A model generated the notes under the pieces. The model saw nothing but the letters and a program-made list of their open reading frames with translations. It had not been told where the DNA came from and searched no databases. Shown here piece by piece: positions 1 to 12,440 of a stretch of 64,000 nucleotides of DNA (positions are counted from its first letter, which is position 1; every line of letters starts with the position of its first letter). Both the position numbers and the translations under genes were made by a program. Source of the stretch: Linnemannia elongata (lineage: Eukaryota > Mortierellomycota > Mortierellomycetes > Mortierellales > Mortierellaceae); contig JAXBDG010000010.1 in assembly GCA_036320915.1 (NCBI GenBank), positions 1,612,001-1,676,000 of the forward strand. Reading direction: 5' to 3'.

Positions 1-1456
1 TCTACTCGATTTTCCTCTCTTTTCCTCTCTTCTTCTTCTTCTTCTTTTTCTTCTTCTTCGCCCTTTCCCCTTTCTCCGTTCTCTTTTAGGCCCTCTCATT
101 CGAACATCTCTTCCCTCATCAACTTTGTTTCTGTTCATTTCTCTCATCTCCCTTCTCCTCTTGTCGAATCTCATTCTTCTCTCTTCCCCATCTCCCACCT
201 CAACTTTCCCCCTTTTTTTACTTTCTGTGTTCTTTCCGTCTCCCCGCTCCTTCCACAAAAAAGAGTACCTGTTGGTTTCAAGAAACAACTCTATTCTCTT
301 CATCCTCATCATCTCGTTCATCACCTTTTTTCTTACCCCATCACTTCCCGACATCACCTTGATCAACCTTTGTCTTGTCTCTCCCAACACTCTTTCTTTT
401 GTGTCCCTCACCCCTTGATCCTTGACACGTAGCACATCACATAAACACAAGGTTGGTCTTTCACTCATATACCCTATGCATTCCATATCCTCCCTTCCAT
501 CCCCTCTGTTCCTTTTGGCCCCCAAACTTTACACGCGTTGACCAACTTGATCTGTACCTCCTTCCTTCCCCTTTTCCATCCTTTGCTCCCTCTGAATGAT
601 CAATCAATCAATGTTACTCTTTTTTTTAAACCCCTTGTGCCTGAATCGATGGATACCTTCCCAAGAATGACAACCTGGTGGATACCCCGCTCCCCTTTCA
701 TTCCCCTTCTTTCCTTCCAATTTCCTCTCCACTTCCTCTTGAGTTCAATCAATACGTCGTTCTCAATTGCTACCCCATGCTGTCCCCCCCCCCCCCCCCC
801 TCTTCATTTTGTTCTTCAGCCTTTCCTTTATTTTTTTCTCCATTCATACGTTTGTGCAACCAGCTCGGAGAGAAAGAGATGGCCTCTTCAATTGCTCTCG
901 TCGCCTCTCTTTTTTTCCTTTGGTGGCGATCTGATTTGATACTTGAACAATATTCATGCAGTTCATTCATTTGCTCAAATGGAATTCGAGAACGACGAAT
1001 GGCCTCTCAAGAATATCTTGAAAGCAGACAAGAGAATCAACAAGAGGAGTGCGAGGGGCGATTACTCCTGATCTTGGCAAAACACCCTCCAGGGGTCCCA
1101 AAGGAGTAAGGGAGAAAGAAGTACGCGACAAGACTGACACTGAGAGAAAGTATAGAAAACATCGACATAAGGATGTTACTCCAAACTCCTTATTCTCTCC
1201 AAAGACTTAAAGAAGTCTTGCATTAAAGGCCTCGTTCTTCACCCTTGTCTTCTTCGTTGTCACTTCCTCCTCCCTTCGCAAGGGTGAGAACCACTCCCCC
1301 CTTTTGTGTTGAATATGGTTGTTGTTCCTTCTTTCCCCCATCTGTCGAGTGCTTAACTGGCCTCGTTCAGTTTACGCGCTGCCGCTTTATTGTCCGTCCC
1401 TGCTGCATTGTTTTGAGGGGGAGCAATTTCGACTTGATTAACCGTGAGGGTCCTTG

Positions 1457-1498
<42 letters not shown>

Positions 1499-1699
1499 GA
1501 TTCAGCGCTGTTCCATACATAACCACTGTTTCGTTCCTCCACGAAACTCTCTTTTCTCTCGTTCATTCTCTTCTTCACTCCCACACACTCCCCTCAACTC
1601 TTTCTCACACTCTTGTCCCTTTTCTTGCTTTGATTGCAACATCTCTTTGTTAATCCTATCTCTGCTTTCAATACCATCATTACGCTTATAGTGAATACA
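1..1699. other. Non-coding upstream region, pyrimidine-rich on the + strand
   Basis: No convincing gene. The + strand is rich in C and T, as in long leaders and promoters elsewhere in this window. It holds a run of 17 C (784-800) and a run of 33 A (1462-1494). Open frames here are low-complexity translations of CT-rich DNA. The stretch from about 1500 probably contains the promoter and 5' leader of the WOPR gene that starts at 1700. Confidence 0.6.
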
Positions 1700-3474
1700 A
1701 TGAGCATCGTCGAGACGTTCCACGGTTATGTCGAAACCACTCAGGACACGCTACTCATCTTTGAGGCATGCCGCCGCGGTCTCGTGCCCCGCATCTGCCG
1801 TCGTTTGCAGGAGAAGGAGCGTCGCATTGTCCAGTCTGGAACGGTCTTTGTCTTTGACGAGCGCGAGTCCGGCATCAAGCGTTGGACGGACGGTCTTGTC
1901 TGGTCCCCTTCGCGCATACTCGGCAACTTTTTGGTCTACCGCGAGCTTGACAAGCGTAACAGTGGCAAAAAGGATGCGTCGCCCATTGACCGTGCTGAGC
2001 GGTCAAGCTCGAGCGACAACGAGACGGCGATTGAGAAGAACAAGGAGCGTGCGCTTGTGGGGTCGTTGACGAACTCGTACCGGTTCAAGAAGAACGGGCT
2101 GATCAAGAAGACAATGTCGATTGTTGTAAATGGGGTATCGCAGCACATGATCTCGTATTATACAAAGGAGGATGTCCTCGCCGGAAAACTTCGCACGCCG
2201 TCGTCGGTCCCTGAACTTGCCGGCCTGGAGATCAGCCCCGAGTTCCTGATGAAACAAAACTTTCGAATCCCACCCACAGTTGAGCAGTCCTATGATCATC
2301 GTAAGCTCTTACTCACTATAACACATCCACTCACACACTATACTTCCTCCCTGAAATAACCCCGACACACCACTCATATCTCACTCAAACAAGTTCCTTC
2401 TTGCCTTGTTGTCACTCGTTCATGGACGATGCTGTCGTGGATCTTCCTTTCTACCGAGATCTTCTACAAAACATTTTACCGCTCCATTGGACGTTCCACC
2501 ATTTCTTTGCCCTTCTATCTATCTGCACACTGAGACTAACCCAGAAACACTCTCTATTTTCTCTTTCTTCTCACCCCACCTTTTTTTCTATTCTGTTATC
2601 AGTCGCCGACCACCTGCACTCGCCTGTTTCCAACCACAGCCCCCGCACCCCCAGTGGAGTCTTTACCCACACCATGGGCACCAACGGCACCGACTTTTCG
2701 TCGCACGGGTTCAGCCATCACCCTCGCACCAAGATCGAACCCGACCTCGTATCGACCTCCCTCGATGTCTTCTCCAAGCCATACCACCAGCAATCACACC
2801 ACCCTCTCCATCCTCAGCAGAACTATCATACCCTGACACACCTAGCCAACACTCAATCCCAGCAGCACAGCACCTCTCACCCCTATAGCTCGCACTCGTC
2901 TCCCTTTTCCTCCAATTTCGGCTATAACTCGGTCCCCAGTGCTACCTCGGATGTCACGGCAACTACTCCACCTCCACTTCGATACCTCCCCCGCAGCGCG
3001 CCCATTCTGCCATACCACACCGAGGCCTCTTCTCAGTCCACTCCCACGTCTCAGACCCAGCACTCGACCCAACAGTCTCACCATCATCACCAACAACAGC
3101 AGCAGCAGCCACAGCAGTCATACATGTCTCACCATAGGCACAGCATGCCTCCACAGTATGGATCCGGATCACCGGCAATAATGATGAGCAGCCCCAACCC
3201 TGGTTCCAGTGGCTCGGCATCTCATGAGTTTGGCCTCACAATGGGTTACTCATCACCTGCACCGACTGGAACCTCAAGTACCTTTGGCGGGTTTTCGGGT
3301 CATTCGCCCCAACTTGGCCACTCTCAGCCTTCGTCTCAACAGCAGCATTACCATCACTCTCTCCCACCAAGCACACAGAGCTGGGGAGATTTTGGATACT
3401 CGTCGTACTCGAGCTCGGCTGCTCTTGGACCCATCTCAGATCACCAGCACGACCAGCACAGCGCATCCCCATGA
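1700..3474 (+). CDS. WOPR-domain (Gti1/Pac2 family) transcription factor
   Basis: Predicted DNA-binding regulator of the fungal WOPR family (Gti1, Pac2, Wor1, Ryp1), which controls morphological switching, nutrient response and development. Two exons: 1700-2300 and 2603-3474. The intron (GTAAGC...ATCAG) is phase 1 and the join is in frame, giving about 490 residues. The first WOPR box is at about residues 4-85, with the hallmark FEACRRGLVPR and ERESGIKRWTDGLVWSPSR. The second is at about 118-195 (SYRFKKNGLIKKT, then SYYTKEDV). The rest is disordered and rich in His, Gln, Ser and Pro, with a short polyQ near 3089-3118, as is usual for these regulators. The ATG at 1700 places the domain at the extreme N terminus, as in relatives. 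Whether it is closer to Gti1 or Pac2 cannot be settled by eye. The far 3' end of the intron is less certain than the donor. Confidence 0.9.
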
Positions 3475-5021
3475 CAGGAAGCGTAGAATGTTTGTCCGTT
3501 CATTTTTTTTTCTACTATTGTTTATCGTCTCTCTTCTCTCTAGTTTAGTTTTCTCCTTGTACTATCCATCTTTTCTTGTCTTTGTAAAACGTATCGCCCT
3601 GTCGGATGTGTCATTTTTCACATCTAGTTTTTTGCTATTTTTTTTTTCTTTTCTTGCAGCCTTTTTTTTTTTTTTTCTTTTTCTGCTTTAGATACTTAGA
3701 GTGGTAGTCTCTTTATCTTTTCTTCCCCATATCCTAGTTCACTTTGCTGACGCATATGAGACATCAATGCGTTGGCACTTTTAATACACACTGTTTTCCT
3801 GCTTGAGCGTGAGCTTGTCTCTTGAAAATTGATGAAGACGCGCCTTTTTGATCACTGATGATCTGTGAAATGGGTGACCGTGACTGCCCAATGACCTGAC
3901 CTTTGACCTAATGTGGCTTTTCAAGGTTGAGTTCACCATTCGTTTTCCCCCTCTTATCCATCATCGGTCCTCTTTTTATTTTCTCCATCATCAAACCCTT
4001 ATTCCACTCCATCCTCTGTTCAACAACAACAACAGCAACATCTAGAAGAACCCAAAAAAAAGGCTACATCTACCTTCTACACGAACAATACAACAATAAG
4101 ACGTTCATACACATATCTATCTTTCTTCATCACTTCCACTTCGTAACCAACCAAACAACCAACCAACCAATAGTGATTCAATTAGCAGCCTTCTCCCTCC
4201 CTCCGCCCTTTTTCTCACACCCCACGTTCACACACTCTCAGACCCAAGTTTAAAAAAAAAAGATACACACCCGCTTGTACTTCCCACTCCACCCTCTTCT
4301 CTTTTGCACACACACTGTTCTGTCGTCATATTTGACCACACATACTGTCTCTTTTTTTACACTCTTTTATTATAGCCTCAGACACTCTCCTCTTGTCTCT
4401 CGCACACACTTTTTTTTCCAAGCTACACCTTCTCTTTTCTTGCGCCCCCCTTTCTGTTTCTCTCGACCAATCTTTTTATTTGTTTCCCGCCAACTCGCGC
4501 TCCGTCACAGCTTCACACACTCAAACACACCCCCTCACAACACACTGAAGAGCACGCCCTCTCAAATACATATCCACAGAGTTGCGCCTTCCCCTTCACT
4601 CCACTCTCACCCACCGTCATCAACCAACTGTAACTGGGCAAACGATATATAGTTCCTAACAGTCTGCAGCCTGGTCGACAAACAATAACACTCCACCGCG
4701 AGCTTGTTCCTTTCTGCCGGTCCGACTCTCAAGGAAAGAAAAGACGTTATTGGTTTGCATCCGTTATTTCGCCTTTTGCTCGCTTGAATCGTTCCTACTT
4801 CCTTTGGACTCCCAACTGTGAATCCGAGAGGCGACGCTTTTATTCCTATCCACCTACCACCCAACCGACTTCGTCACCAGTCTTTTCTTGCTCGGCAACC
4901 CCCAAAGGCACTAAAAGCAACTACCCACACCCTTGTCGACTTGAAACTCTAGAGAGTTCTACCTTTTTTAACCTTCGTTGACACGTCATCCCTCGCCTCC
5001 CATCTGTCCCTGCCACCACCC
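3475..5021. other. Intergenic region between the WOPR gene and CNOT11
   Basis: 1.5 kb without a credible gene. It contains T-rich 3' sequence after the WOPR stop and a long C/T-rich stretch (about 3940-4620) that probably holds promoter and leader of CNOT11. Frames here are low complexity and show no family motif. Confidence 0.6.
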
Positions 5022-7919
5022 TTGCCTCATAAAAAGTCGATTCAGTGGACTGATCTCGTCACCTTTCCAATTGGAATAATGATCACGGTGCCCTCCCAGG
5101 AGATTGCCGCGTTTCTCGGGAACCATCTCGACCATGTCCTCCAGCAAGCGGGCCTGGACTTTGTGCAGTCGGTGGCGGCGCAACGGCACTTCAAGGCAGC
5201 CTGCTCTTTAATGGATGTTCTCAACTCGGTCCAATCAGTCCAACGGCAGCTCCAAGTAGTCCTGCAGGAACGGCACGCCAACAATAACTCTGGCCAAGGC
5301 GACCCTACGTCAGAGGTACGGACATTTATCATTGTTCATTTCAATGCCGCAGAATACAGACATACAGATAAACAGAAAGTCAAGCATGGAAGAACTCATT
5401 ACGACGACACAACCTTCTTTCAAATATTTTAGCCCCGCAAGATCCGGATAACATCGCTTTATTTGCTCTACAGTCTGTACAGCAGTCTACCGATCCACCA
5501 GAACCCGTTCCTTTGCCTCTTCGTGGATATTTACACGTCAGCACTTCAAAACGACCAGCACCGTCCTGAACGCTTCGTCATCAGTGTGATTTTAAACGGG
5601 GATGGAGATGAGGTAAGACAAAACTCAAAAGAAAGTGCAGGGGGATAGGGAGATTGCAGGATGTGTATGTATATTGGATTGAACATGTTGCATGAAGAAA
5701 CATATTTGCTCACAAGAACCATTTGTTGAAACCCACTGCAAACAAAAACCCTCTTTCTATTAGTTGGCTCCAAGTACTCCTTCCGAACTGATTGCAATAG
5801 CAGACGAAGTCGAGTCTAAACGAGTTGATCTGGACGCTTTATTACTCTTCCTGCCCGAAGTTCCGATAGAAGATCAGATTGCGCCTGGCGTTGGTTGGGA
5901 AACCTTTCAGCAGCAAAAACGTGGCGGGAAGTGTGACTTTGCCAAGGTGCTTGAGGGATGGAAGAATGAAATGGCGGAATCGGAGCGCAATGGAGCAAGG
6001 AAAGTCGAAGCTCTGGCTGCGGCGGAAGATGGTGCAAAGAGCGCCTCAGACGCAGGATCTGGAGCATTGGCGATTGAGGAGCCAGCAGCAAGCAAACGGT
6101 CGCACAATGACCAGCAGGAAGACCATGGCGAGGAGGAGCTCGAAGAGTGGGAGATTGAGGCTGAGAAGCATCTTCAGGACTCGAATGAAATCGCCCCGGC
6201 ACCACCCGTCAAAACTTCCCAGAAGTCAAAGAAGGCAGCCGAGATTACTTACAATCGCCAGCAGATGAACGCTATCATGGAGCAGGCGGTCATTCAGCCA
6301 TTGTCTTTTGACCAGGAACAGGTATGTATCTAAACCCCAAGCTATTTTCAGTCGGCGATGCTGGCGATACTAGTGAAGTATGTAACAGGGCCAAATGATA
6401 ACGCATTGACCGCCTGCACCCCATCATTGCTTTTGATATTTTTATTTATTAGTTCATGTTGTCGCAATTTACCGTGGATGCGACGCGAGTTCATATCCCG
6501 CTGCCGTCCCAGGACGCTCTTCCAGGCATTGTAGACAATAACCCTACTATTGCATTCAACCTACTCTTCTATCTCATCCAACTTTCATCTGAACTGGAAG
6601 GCGGTGACAGTGCCGAGGCGGCTCAAAAATCCAATGGTGTAAAGTCCAGCTCCGCCAAAGGAAGCGCCAAGAATAACATAGTGGCGAGTCCAGAGCCATC
6701 GATGGTGGACGGCTATCTGGACATGATGACTCGGTCAAAGCGCCTGACTCTTCACTCGCTAGAGGTTGTGAATCGCTTGACAGGAGCAACCACTCTCTCA
6801 CCCCGCTTTTTGCATGGGTATATCGAGAACGCTATTCGCTGCTGTGAACAGGTCGAGGACAAGGTCGGCCAGGCCCGCGTTGTTCGCATGGTAAGCGTAG
6901 CACTCACTATGTTTGGTACCATTTGCCACCATTTGTGGGTTTTTGTGTGCTTCGCAATGATGTAGAACATTTTGTTCACTAACGCCACCAATTTTATCAT
7001 ACTATTTTAGCTTTGTGTGTTTTTGCAATCTCTTCTGCGGAGTGAAGCTATTACTATCCCAGGCTATTACCATGCTCTGCAGAGCTTCTGCGTCCAGTTC
7101 TCTAGAGTCAAAGAGGTCGCTAATCTATTTCAGGCTTTGGTCGAGTACCAGCGAAAGGCTGATGCGCAGTCTCCTGTCCAGGCTCAAGGAGCTCCACCAC
7201 CAACACCATTGACTCAGCTGACGCACCCACCCCGAACTCTGACGCAGTCTGCGTCAATGCCCTCTACCCCAACAGCAGATACCACACCACGGTCATCCTG
7301 GCTCGCCAACTCTGGATCGATTAGTCATATCAAGACCTCACTCGGCAAACATACGTCCATGAACGGATTCTCGTCTCCTGGAGCTCTCTCGCAGTTTATC
7401 CATCCAGGACCAGCTTCTCCTGCAAGTGCCAACAGCAATCAGAATGGAAACCACTCGAATGGCAACGGCAGCAGCAATAGCAACGGCTCGTTCTTCAAGA
7501 CACACCAGAAGCACTCCAGTCAACACTCATCGTCGTCAGGCTCTCTCTTTTCCTCGCCCACAGTGATGTCTGCCTCCGTGAACGCATTCAACACGGGTCT
7601 GGGAAATCCAACGACGTTAACATTGAACAGTGGCAACCTTGGATCTTTGCAGGCAGGTGGACCACGGTCTGCCGGCGTGGGATCTGGATTACATTCGAAC
7701 CGAGATTATGATCTAGACGCTGCGCTGCGAGAGAGTTTGAGAGACATGGAGATCCAAGGAGGGTCGTCGTCAGGTGCCGGTTCAGGACCAGCTTCGAGGA
7801 CGAGTCGCACTCCCAATAATGGACTCCAGCAACCCATTCATCTTGGACCTAAAGGACTCTCCAACGGATCTCATCTCGGGAACCATGCGCGTGGCCGTGA
7901 TTCTCGCCGTGGTGGATAG
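5022..7919 (+). CDS. CNOT11: CCR4-NOT transcription complex subunit 11
   Basis: Subunit of the CCR4-NOT complex, which deadenylates mRNA and regulates decay and translation. In animals CNOT11 binds CNOT10 and docks on the CNOT1 N-terminal module. Five exons: 5022-5315, 5433-5612, 5764-6321, 6453-6890 and 7011-7919. All four introns are phase 0 with GT...AG ends, and the frame stays open throughout. The diagnostic C-terminal domain spans exons 4-5 (about residues 326-517 counted from the second ATG at 5079). It includes VDNNPTIAF, LHSLEVVNRLT, the CCEQ helix, CVFLQSLLRSE and FCVQFSRVKEV, each closely matching animal CNOT11. The second ATG gives about 773 residues; the first in-frame ATG, at 5022, adds 19. 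A Ser/Asn/Gly-rich tail of about 255 residues follows the domain and carries a UIM-like motif, which is not a normal part of this family. Confidence 0.92.
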
Positions 7920-7943
7920 ACGTCAACTTTGACGACCCTATGG

Positions 7944-7945
<2 letters not shown>

Positions 7946-7985
<40 letters not shown>
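7946..7985 (+). repeat. Run of about 40 T
   Basis: Homopolymer 27 bases after the CNOT11 stop codon; the true length is uncertain because such tracts assemble poorly. Confidence 0.9.
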
Positions 7986-7989
<4 letters not shown>

Positions 7990-8610
7990 CTTTTTTACTT
8001 TTGCTTTCTTTTCTTTTTTTCCTCTTCTTTGTCTACTAGCATCCATTTTTTATACTTGCACTCATCGTGTTTTCTTCTCTTTGTATTTTTATTGTGTGGT
8101 GAAGTTTGTACAATAATTAAAAAGGCATGGCTTGATGGCAGAAGACAAATCGGGACGCACAGACAGCCTCTTTGTTTTGTTTTGTTTTGTTCGTTTATTT
8201 ATTGCTTGTACGATGTCGTGCTTTGTTGTCTTGAGGAATAGTGAGAGAGCAGGGCCGGAAGTGTGAATGACAAAGAAGAACGACAATTTTTGCGGATCAA
8301 GACCAGGAATGAATGGTTTTCTGTCGATAATGGGCCTTTTTTTGTAAGTGAGTAAGTAGTAGTTGGTGCAAACATGCCTAATGTATGAGCGAGTTCCTTT
8401 TTTTTCCAAGAGGGAGTGGGGTATTGGTGTGGAACAAGAGCAAGGGATTCGCGACATGTGATCTCGGAGTCTTCTAAGCCATCTAGGTCGCCTTAATCCA
8501 GTTTACTCGCCCATACTTACCCCCTTTTTTCCAGCCTGAAGGAGCCTCTCGGAAAGCAAAAGCAAGCGACGACACTCTCCACTCCCTTTAATCTGAGCCT
8601 ACACCGAGCC

Positions 8611-8620
8611 CTATTTAAGT
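8611..8620 (+). promoter_or_regulatory. TATA-like element upstream of cytochrome c peroxidase
   Basis: The sequence CTATTTAAGT lies about 90 bases before the peroxidase ATG and is followed by a CT-rich stretch, a common arrangement in fungal core promoters. It is a motif match only. Confidence 0.35.
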
Positions 8621-8708
8621 CTCTTCTTTCCTCCTCTTCGAACTCTCATTCCTCATCTCTCTTCCTCTCCTCTCCACTCCATCACCTTTTTTTTTCTTCT
8701 ATTTAATA

Positions 8709-11253
8709 ATGATTGCCTCCCGTGTCCTCCTCCGCAGCCCCTTGGCTACCGTTGCCCGCCGTGCCGTCGCTGTCTCCTCGGTCCGCGCCACTGCTGCCCG
8801 TTCCTACTCCTCCCAGGCCGCCCCCTCCTCCGGTGGAGCTGGCAAGTCCCTCATCTTCGCCGCTCTTGGCGCCGGTGCCGGAGCTGCCGGTTACCACTTC
8901 TACGCCGAGTCCCAGAGTAAGTCTCTCCTTTAATTGCAATAGGATGCAAGATCGCGACCCTGTATATCATTTGTCCCTAGGGGATGGAACAGACCACCAC
9001 CCTTTACTACCACCACGGACACCAAAAAATCATGGACTATGGACAACTGCGCAGACCTGCGATTATTTTTTATGTTCATTTTTATTTTGTCCGATCGCGT
9101 CTCGGAGTTTTGAGCTGTATCTGGACGATAATGAACAAGGGACATCGACGATGGACGGAGTAGAAGGTGAAGGAGGAAGTGGTCAAGGATGAAGAGATCA
9201 TCGTTGGTGGTGTATGTTGTAAATTGCAGTGTGGTTCGGTTTACATTTGTCTTTTCCCACCGCCCTTGAATCCTCCTCCCTCTCTGCGCTCTTTTTTTTT
9301 TTTTTTTTGTGCCACTCTCTTCGTTCTTCTTTCACTCTCCCCCAATTCTTTCAGCCCTGCCCTATCTTGCCTTCTTTTCCTGTTTATGTACGTGGGTTGG
9401 TCGTGTTTGGGAAGTGAGAAGAAAGGGAGGGATGTGTTCTCCGGAGCGCCATATGGACACACACGGAGAGAGACCGTTGAGAATAGGACAAAAAGATAAT
9501 TTTTCGGGGAATGTTTATTTCAATCCTTTTTCTTTTTTGTATGAGAAAGAAAGGCGAAAAGGTAGGAAGGAGTGCGGGTACGTGGGAGTGAGATGGGGGG
9601 GAAAACAAAGAAAAAAAGAGGAGGGACGCAGCGCTTCTTCACACAGGGGGCTTTTCGCATGGGTATAAAACGAGCATGAGTATCTATGTTTCTTTTGTTC
9701 TCTGTCATTGGTTGCGTGTTAACAGAGGATGTATGAGACGAGGCAGGAGCAGTTGACGTGTGCAAGAAAGACAGCCAAAAGAAAAGGGAGACGTGTGTCG
9801 CGGAAGTGAGTTTGAGAGTGAGCGTGAGAGTGAGAATGGTGTGTTTCGTTCGGATTTGTTCGTTCGCTTTGAGCCGACGTGTCCCCCTTCCCCCTCTTTC
9901 TTACTCGATCCTCCCCGTCCGCTTTAAACAAGAAAAAAAAACATTTACCATCTCGGAGAAACCTAAAATCATTGGCGAGCATACACGGCCTGGGTACTCT
10001 TTTTTTTTTTACGTCTATTTTTCTTCTTCTCAGACTCCGACGAATGTCGCTCTGCCCTGTCTGTCTCTTGTACCCAATTCTCTCCTATTTGCTATCACTG
10101 TGGTTGGTGTTTGCTCATCCGCAACCGCATGCGCATCATTCAAAATACTCATCCTCTCTCTTCATATCCATTTTACTATTAATTAGAGTCGACTCTCCCC
10201 GTTGTTGTCGCTGATGCTGAGAAGCCCAAGGAGCCTCTCGACTACCAGAAGGTCTACAACGCCATTGCTGCCATTATCGAGGATGAGAACTACGACGACG
10301 GCTCGTACGGCCCCGTCTTCCTCCGTCTCGCCTGGCACGCCTCGGGCACCTACGACATCAACTCCAAGGATGGTGGCTCCAACTATGCCACCATGCGCTT
10401 CAAGCCCGAGGCCGGCCACGGTGCTAACGCCGGTTTGGGAATTGCCCGTGAGCGTTTGAACCGCGTCAAGGATCAGTTCCCCGAAATCTCGTACGGTGAT
10501 CTCTGGACCTTGGCTGGTGTTGCCGCCATCCAGGAGTTGGTAAGTTAACCTGGCTAGATTGGTCATGCTTTTTTTTTTTTTTGTTATGTTCCTTGTTTGC
10601 TTGTTTGTTTATCTCTGTTGAATGAAAAACGCCACAACAGCAAGAGCGTGATAGCATTTCATCCGTCACACGTTTGTTCTTAAACGTTACACTAACACTC
10701 GCTTCGCAATTGAATTTTTCACTGCTATTAGGGTGGACCCATCGTTAACTGGAGAGCCGGACGCATTGATGGCGAGGAGACCAACTCTCCCCCAGATGGT
10801 CGTCTCCCCGACGCTGCCCGTCCTGACGGCCAGCACTCTCGTGATATCTTCTACAAGATGGGCTTCAACGATCAGGAGATTGTCGCCCTTCTCGGTGCCC
10901 ACGCTCTCGGACGCTGCCACAAGGACCGCTCTGGTTTCGACGGCCCCTGGACCGCCTCGCCCACTGTCTTCACCAACGACTTCTACACTGAGCTTTTGAA
11001 CCGCAAGTGGGTTGAGCGCAAGTGGGATGGCCCCAAGCAGTTCGAGGATAAGGAGACCAAGTCTTTGATGATGTTGCCCGCCGACATGGCTATGGCCAAG
11101 GACAAGGAGTTCCGCAAGTGGGTCGAGATCTACGCCAAGGACTCCAACAAGTTCTTTGAGGATTTCGCCAAGGCCGCCCAGAAGCTCTTTGAGCTCGGTG
11201 TCAAGTTCGATGACAACGCCAAGGTCTACCAGTTCAAGCCCACCAACGCTTAA
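8709..11253 (+). CDS. CCP1: Cytochrome c peroxidase, mitochondrial
   Basis: Class I haem peroxidase that reduces hydrogen peroxide with electrons from cytochrome c in the mitochondrial intermembrane space. Exons 8709-8916, 10187-10539 and 10732-11253 join in frame to 360 residues, against 361 in yeast Ccp1. Exon 1 encodes an Arg-rich presequence and a Gly/Ala-rich hydrophobic stretch (about residues 46-62). That is the bipartite signal which in yeast is cleaved by the m-AAA protease and the rhomboid Pcp1. Exon 2 has the distal pocket RLAWHASGT (R116, W119, H120). Exon 3 has the proximal haem ligand H244 in GAHALGRCH and W260 in GPW. Their 16-residue spacing equals yeast H175 to W191. The Trp is the radical site in cytochrome c peroxidases but is also kept in ascorbate peroxidases; mitochondrial targeting favours the former. 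Confidence 0.96.
8917..10186 (+). other. 1.27-kb first intron of cytochrome c peroxidase
   Basis: The phase-1 intron begins GTAAGT and ends TTAG. It is several times longer than most introns in this window and separates the mitochondrial targeting segment from the catalytic domain. It contains T-rich runs and low-complexity frames. No nested gene or structured RNA was recognised. Confidence 0.8.
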
Positions 11254-11590
11254 ACTCGTTGATGTCTGTTCTTTTTTTTTTCTTCCAATTTTTTTTCTCT
11301 TCTCCCTTCAATACCCTCCCTTCTTCCCTTAACGTTTTAACGTGATCCCTTTTCGTAGATATTGCATCCTCACCCACGCCCTCTCAAAAAAAAAGGACCT
11401 TCCTTTTGTATAGAAACTCCTGTTATAATTAAAAAAAAGTGTTTACAAGCACACACCCACACACACAATCAGCCCATTTGTTCTTGGTCACGACCATAGC
11501 TATCTTTTGCACTGTTTATTGTTGGAGGGATGGGTTCCTTATTGGTATCTCTGTTAAATATGATCATCGTTCCTGCTCACTTGTAGTATT
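11254..11590. other. Convergent intergenic region between peroxidase and ABC ATPase
   Basis: Shared 3' region of two converging genes. It is T-rich after the peroxidase stop, with short A and CA tracts (about 11420-11465). No gene seen. Confidence 0.6.
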
Positions 11591-12405
11591 CTAGCGTCTC
11601 CCAGCTTGAACCGTCTTGTCGGACGACGATGCCGAGTCCTGCCTAACCCTACCTCCTGCTCCTACTCCCGCAGCCTTTCCTTGGCTCTCTTCCTCCTCTC
11701 CTTCTTCATGCTGACCACGACCACCATCCTTCTTCTTGCCATTGTTGCTGCTGTTATTGTTCTTGTTGTTGTTGTTGTTGTTCCCGTCATCGATAGAGAC
11801 CTCCAAGGGCGGCTCCCGGTTATCACCTCCACGCATGACAAGTTCTCCTGCGGTGCTGATCCGATGTGCTTGTTGCGGGTTATGTGTCACCCAGAGGCAG
11901 TTCAAGTGTCCAAGGGTCTTTTCAACCTTTTCGCATGAGACCTCATCCAATGCCGATGTTGGTTCTAAAAGAGGGTAAGAATCAGAAATTATGGGTGTTG
12001 TTAGTAGATGGTATGCAATGTATATACGCTGGAGTTAGAAAATGAGAGATGGAGAGGACGATTGGGTGTGTGTGTGTGAGTACCATCGAGGAGGAGGATC
12101 TCGGGGCGGAAGGAACAGCCGATGGCGAGGGAGATCCGTTGCATCTCGCCTCCTGAAAGGGTGTTCCATTTTTTATGCCACAGATGCGGTCGGATGCCCC
12201 AGCTACCATTAAAACGAGAAGAGAAAAATAGAAAGTAAGAAAGATGTATTAGGTGCCCATAATACTGTCCAATGGATCAAGGAAGGGGGGGGGGGGGGGG
12301 GGGGGGGTTTCTGCAATGTCCTGTTAGTTGATGATGGTATCTACATCGCTCCATCTCTTGTATGCAAGGCAGTCGGAGAAAGCGAAGATAGATTGAGATG
12401 GGCAA

Positions 12406-12440
<35 letters not shown>

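Larger units (their letters stand above)
7920..8708. other. Intergenic region with a 40-nt T run
   Basis: Separates the CNOT11 stop from the cytochrome c peroxidase start. A run of about 40 T (7946-7985) lies just 3' of CNOT11. CT-rich leader-like sequence occupies about 8560-8700, next to the peroxidase ATG. No gene seen. Confidence 0.6.

Noticed and set aside
784..800. Poly-C tract and its Pro-rich frames as a gene
   Set aside because: Simple homopolymer in CT-rich DNA without any coding signature.
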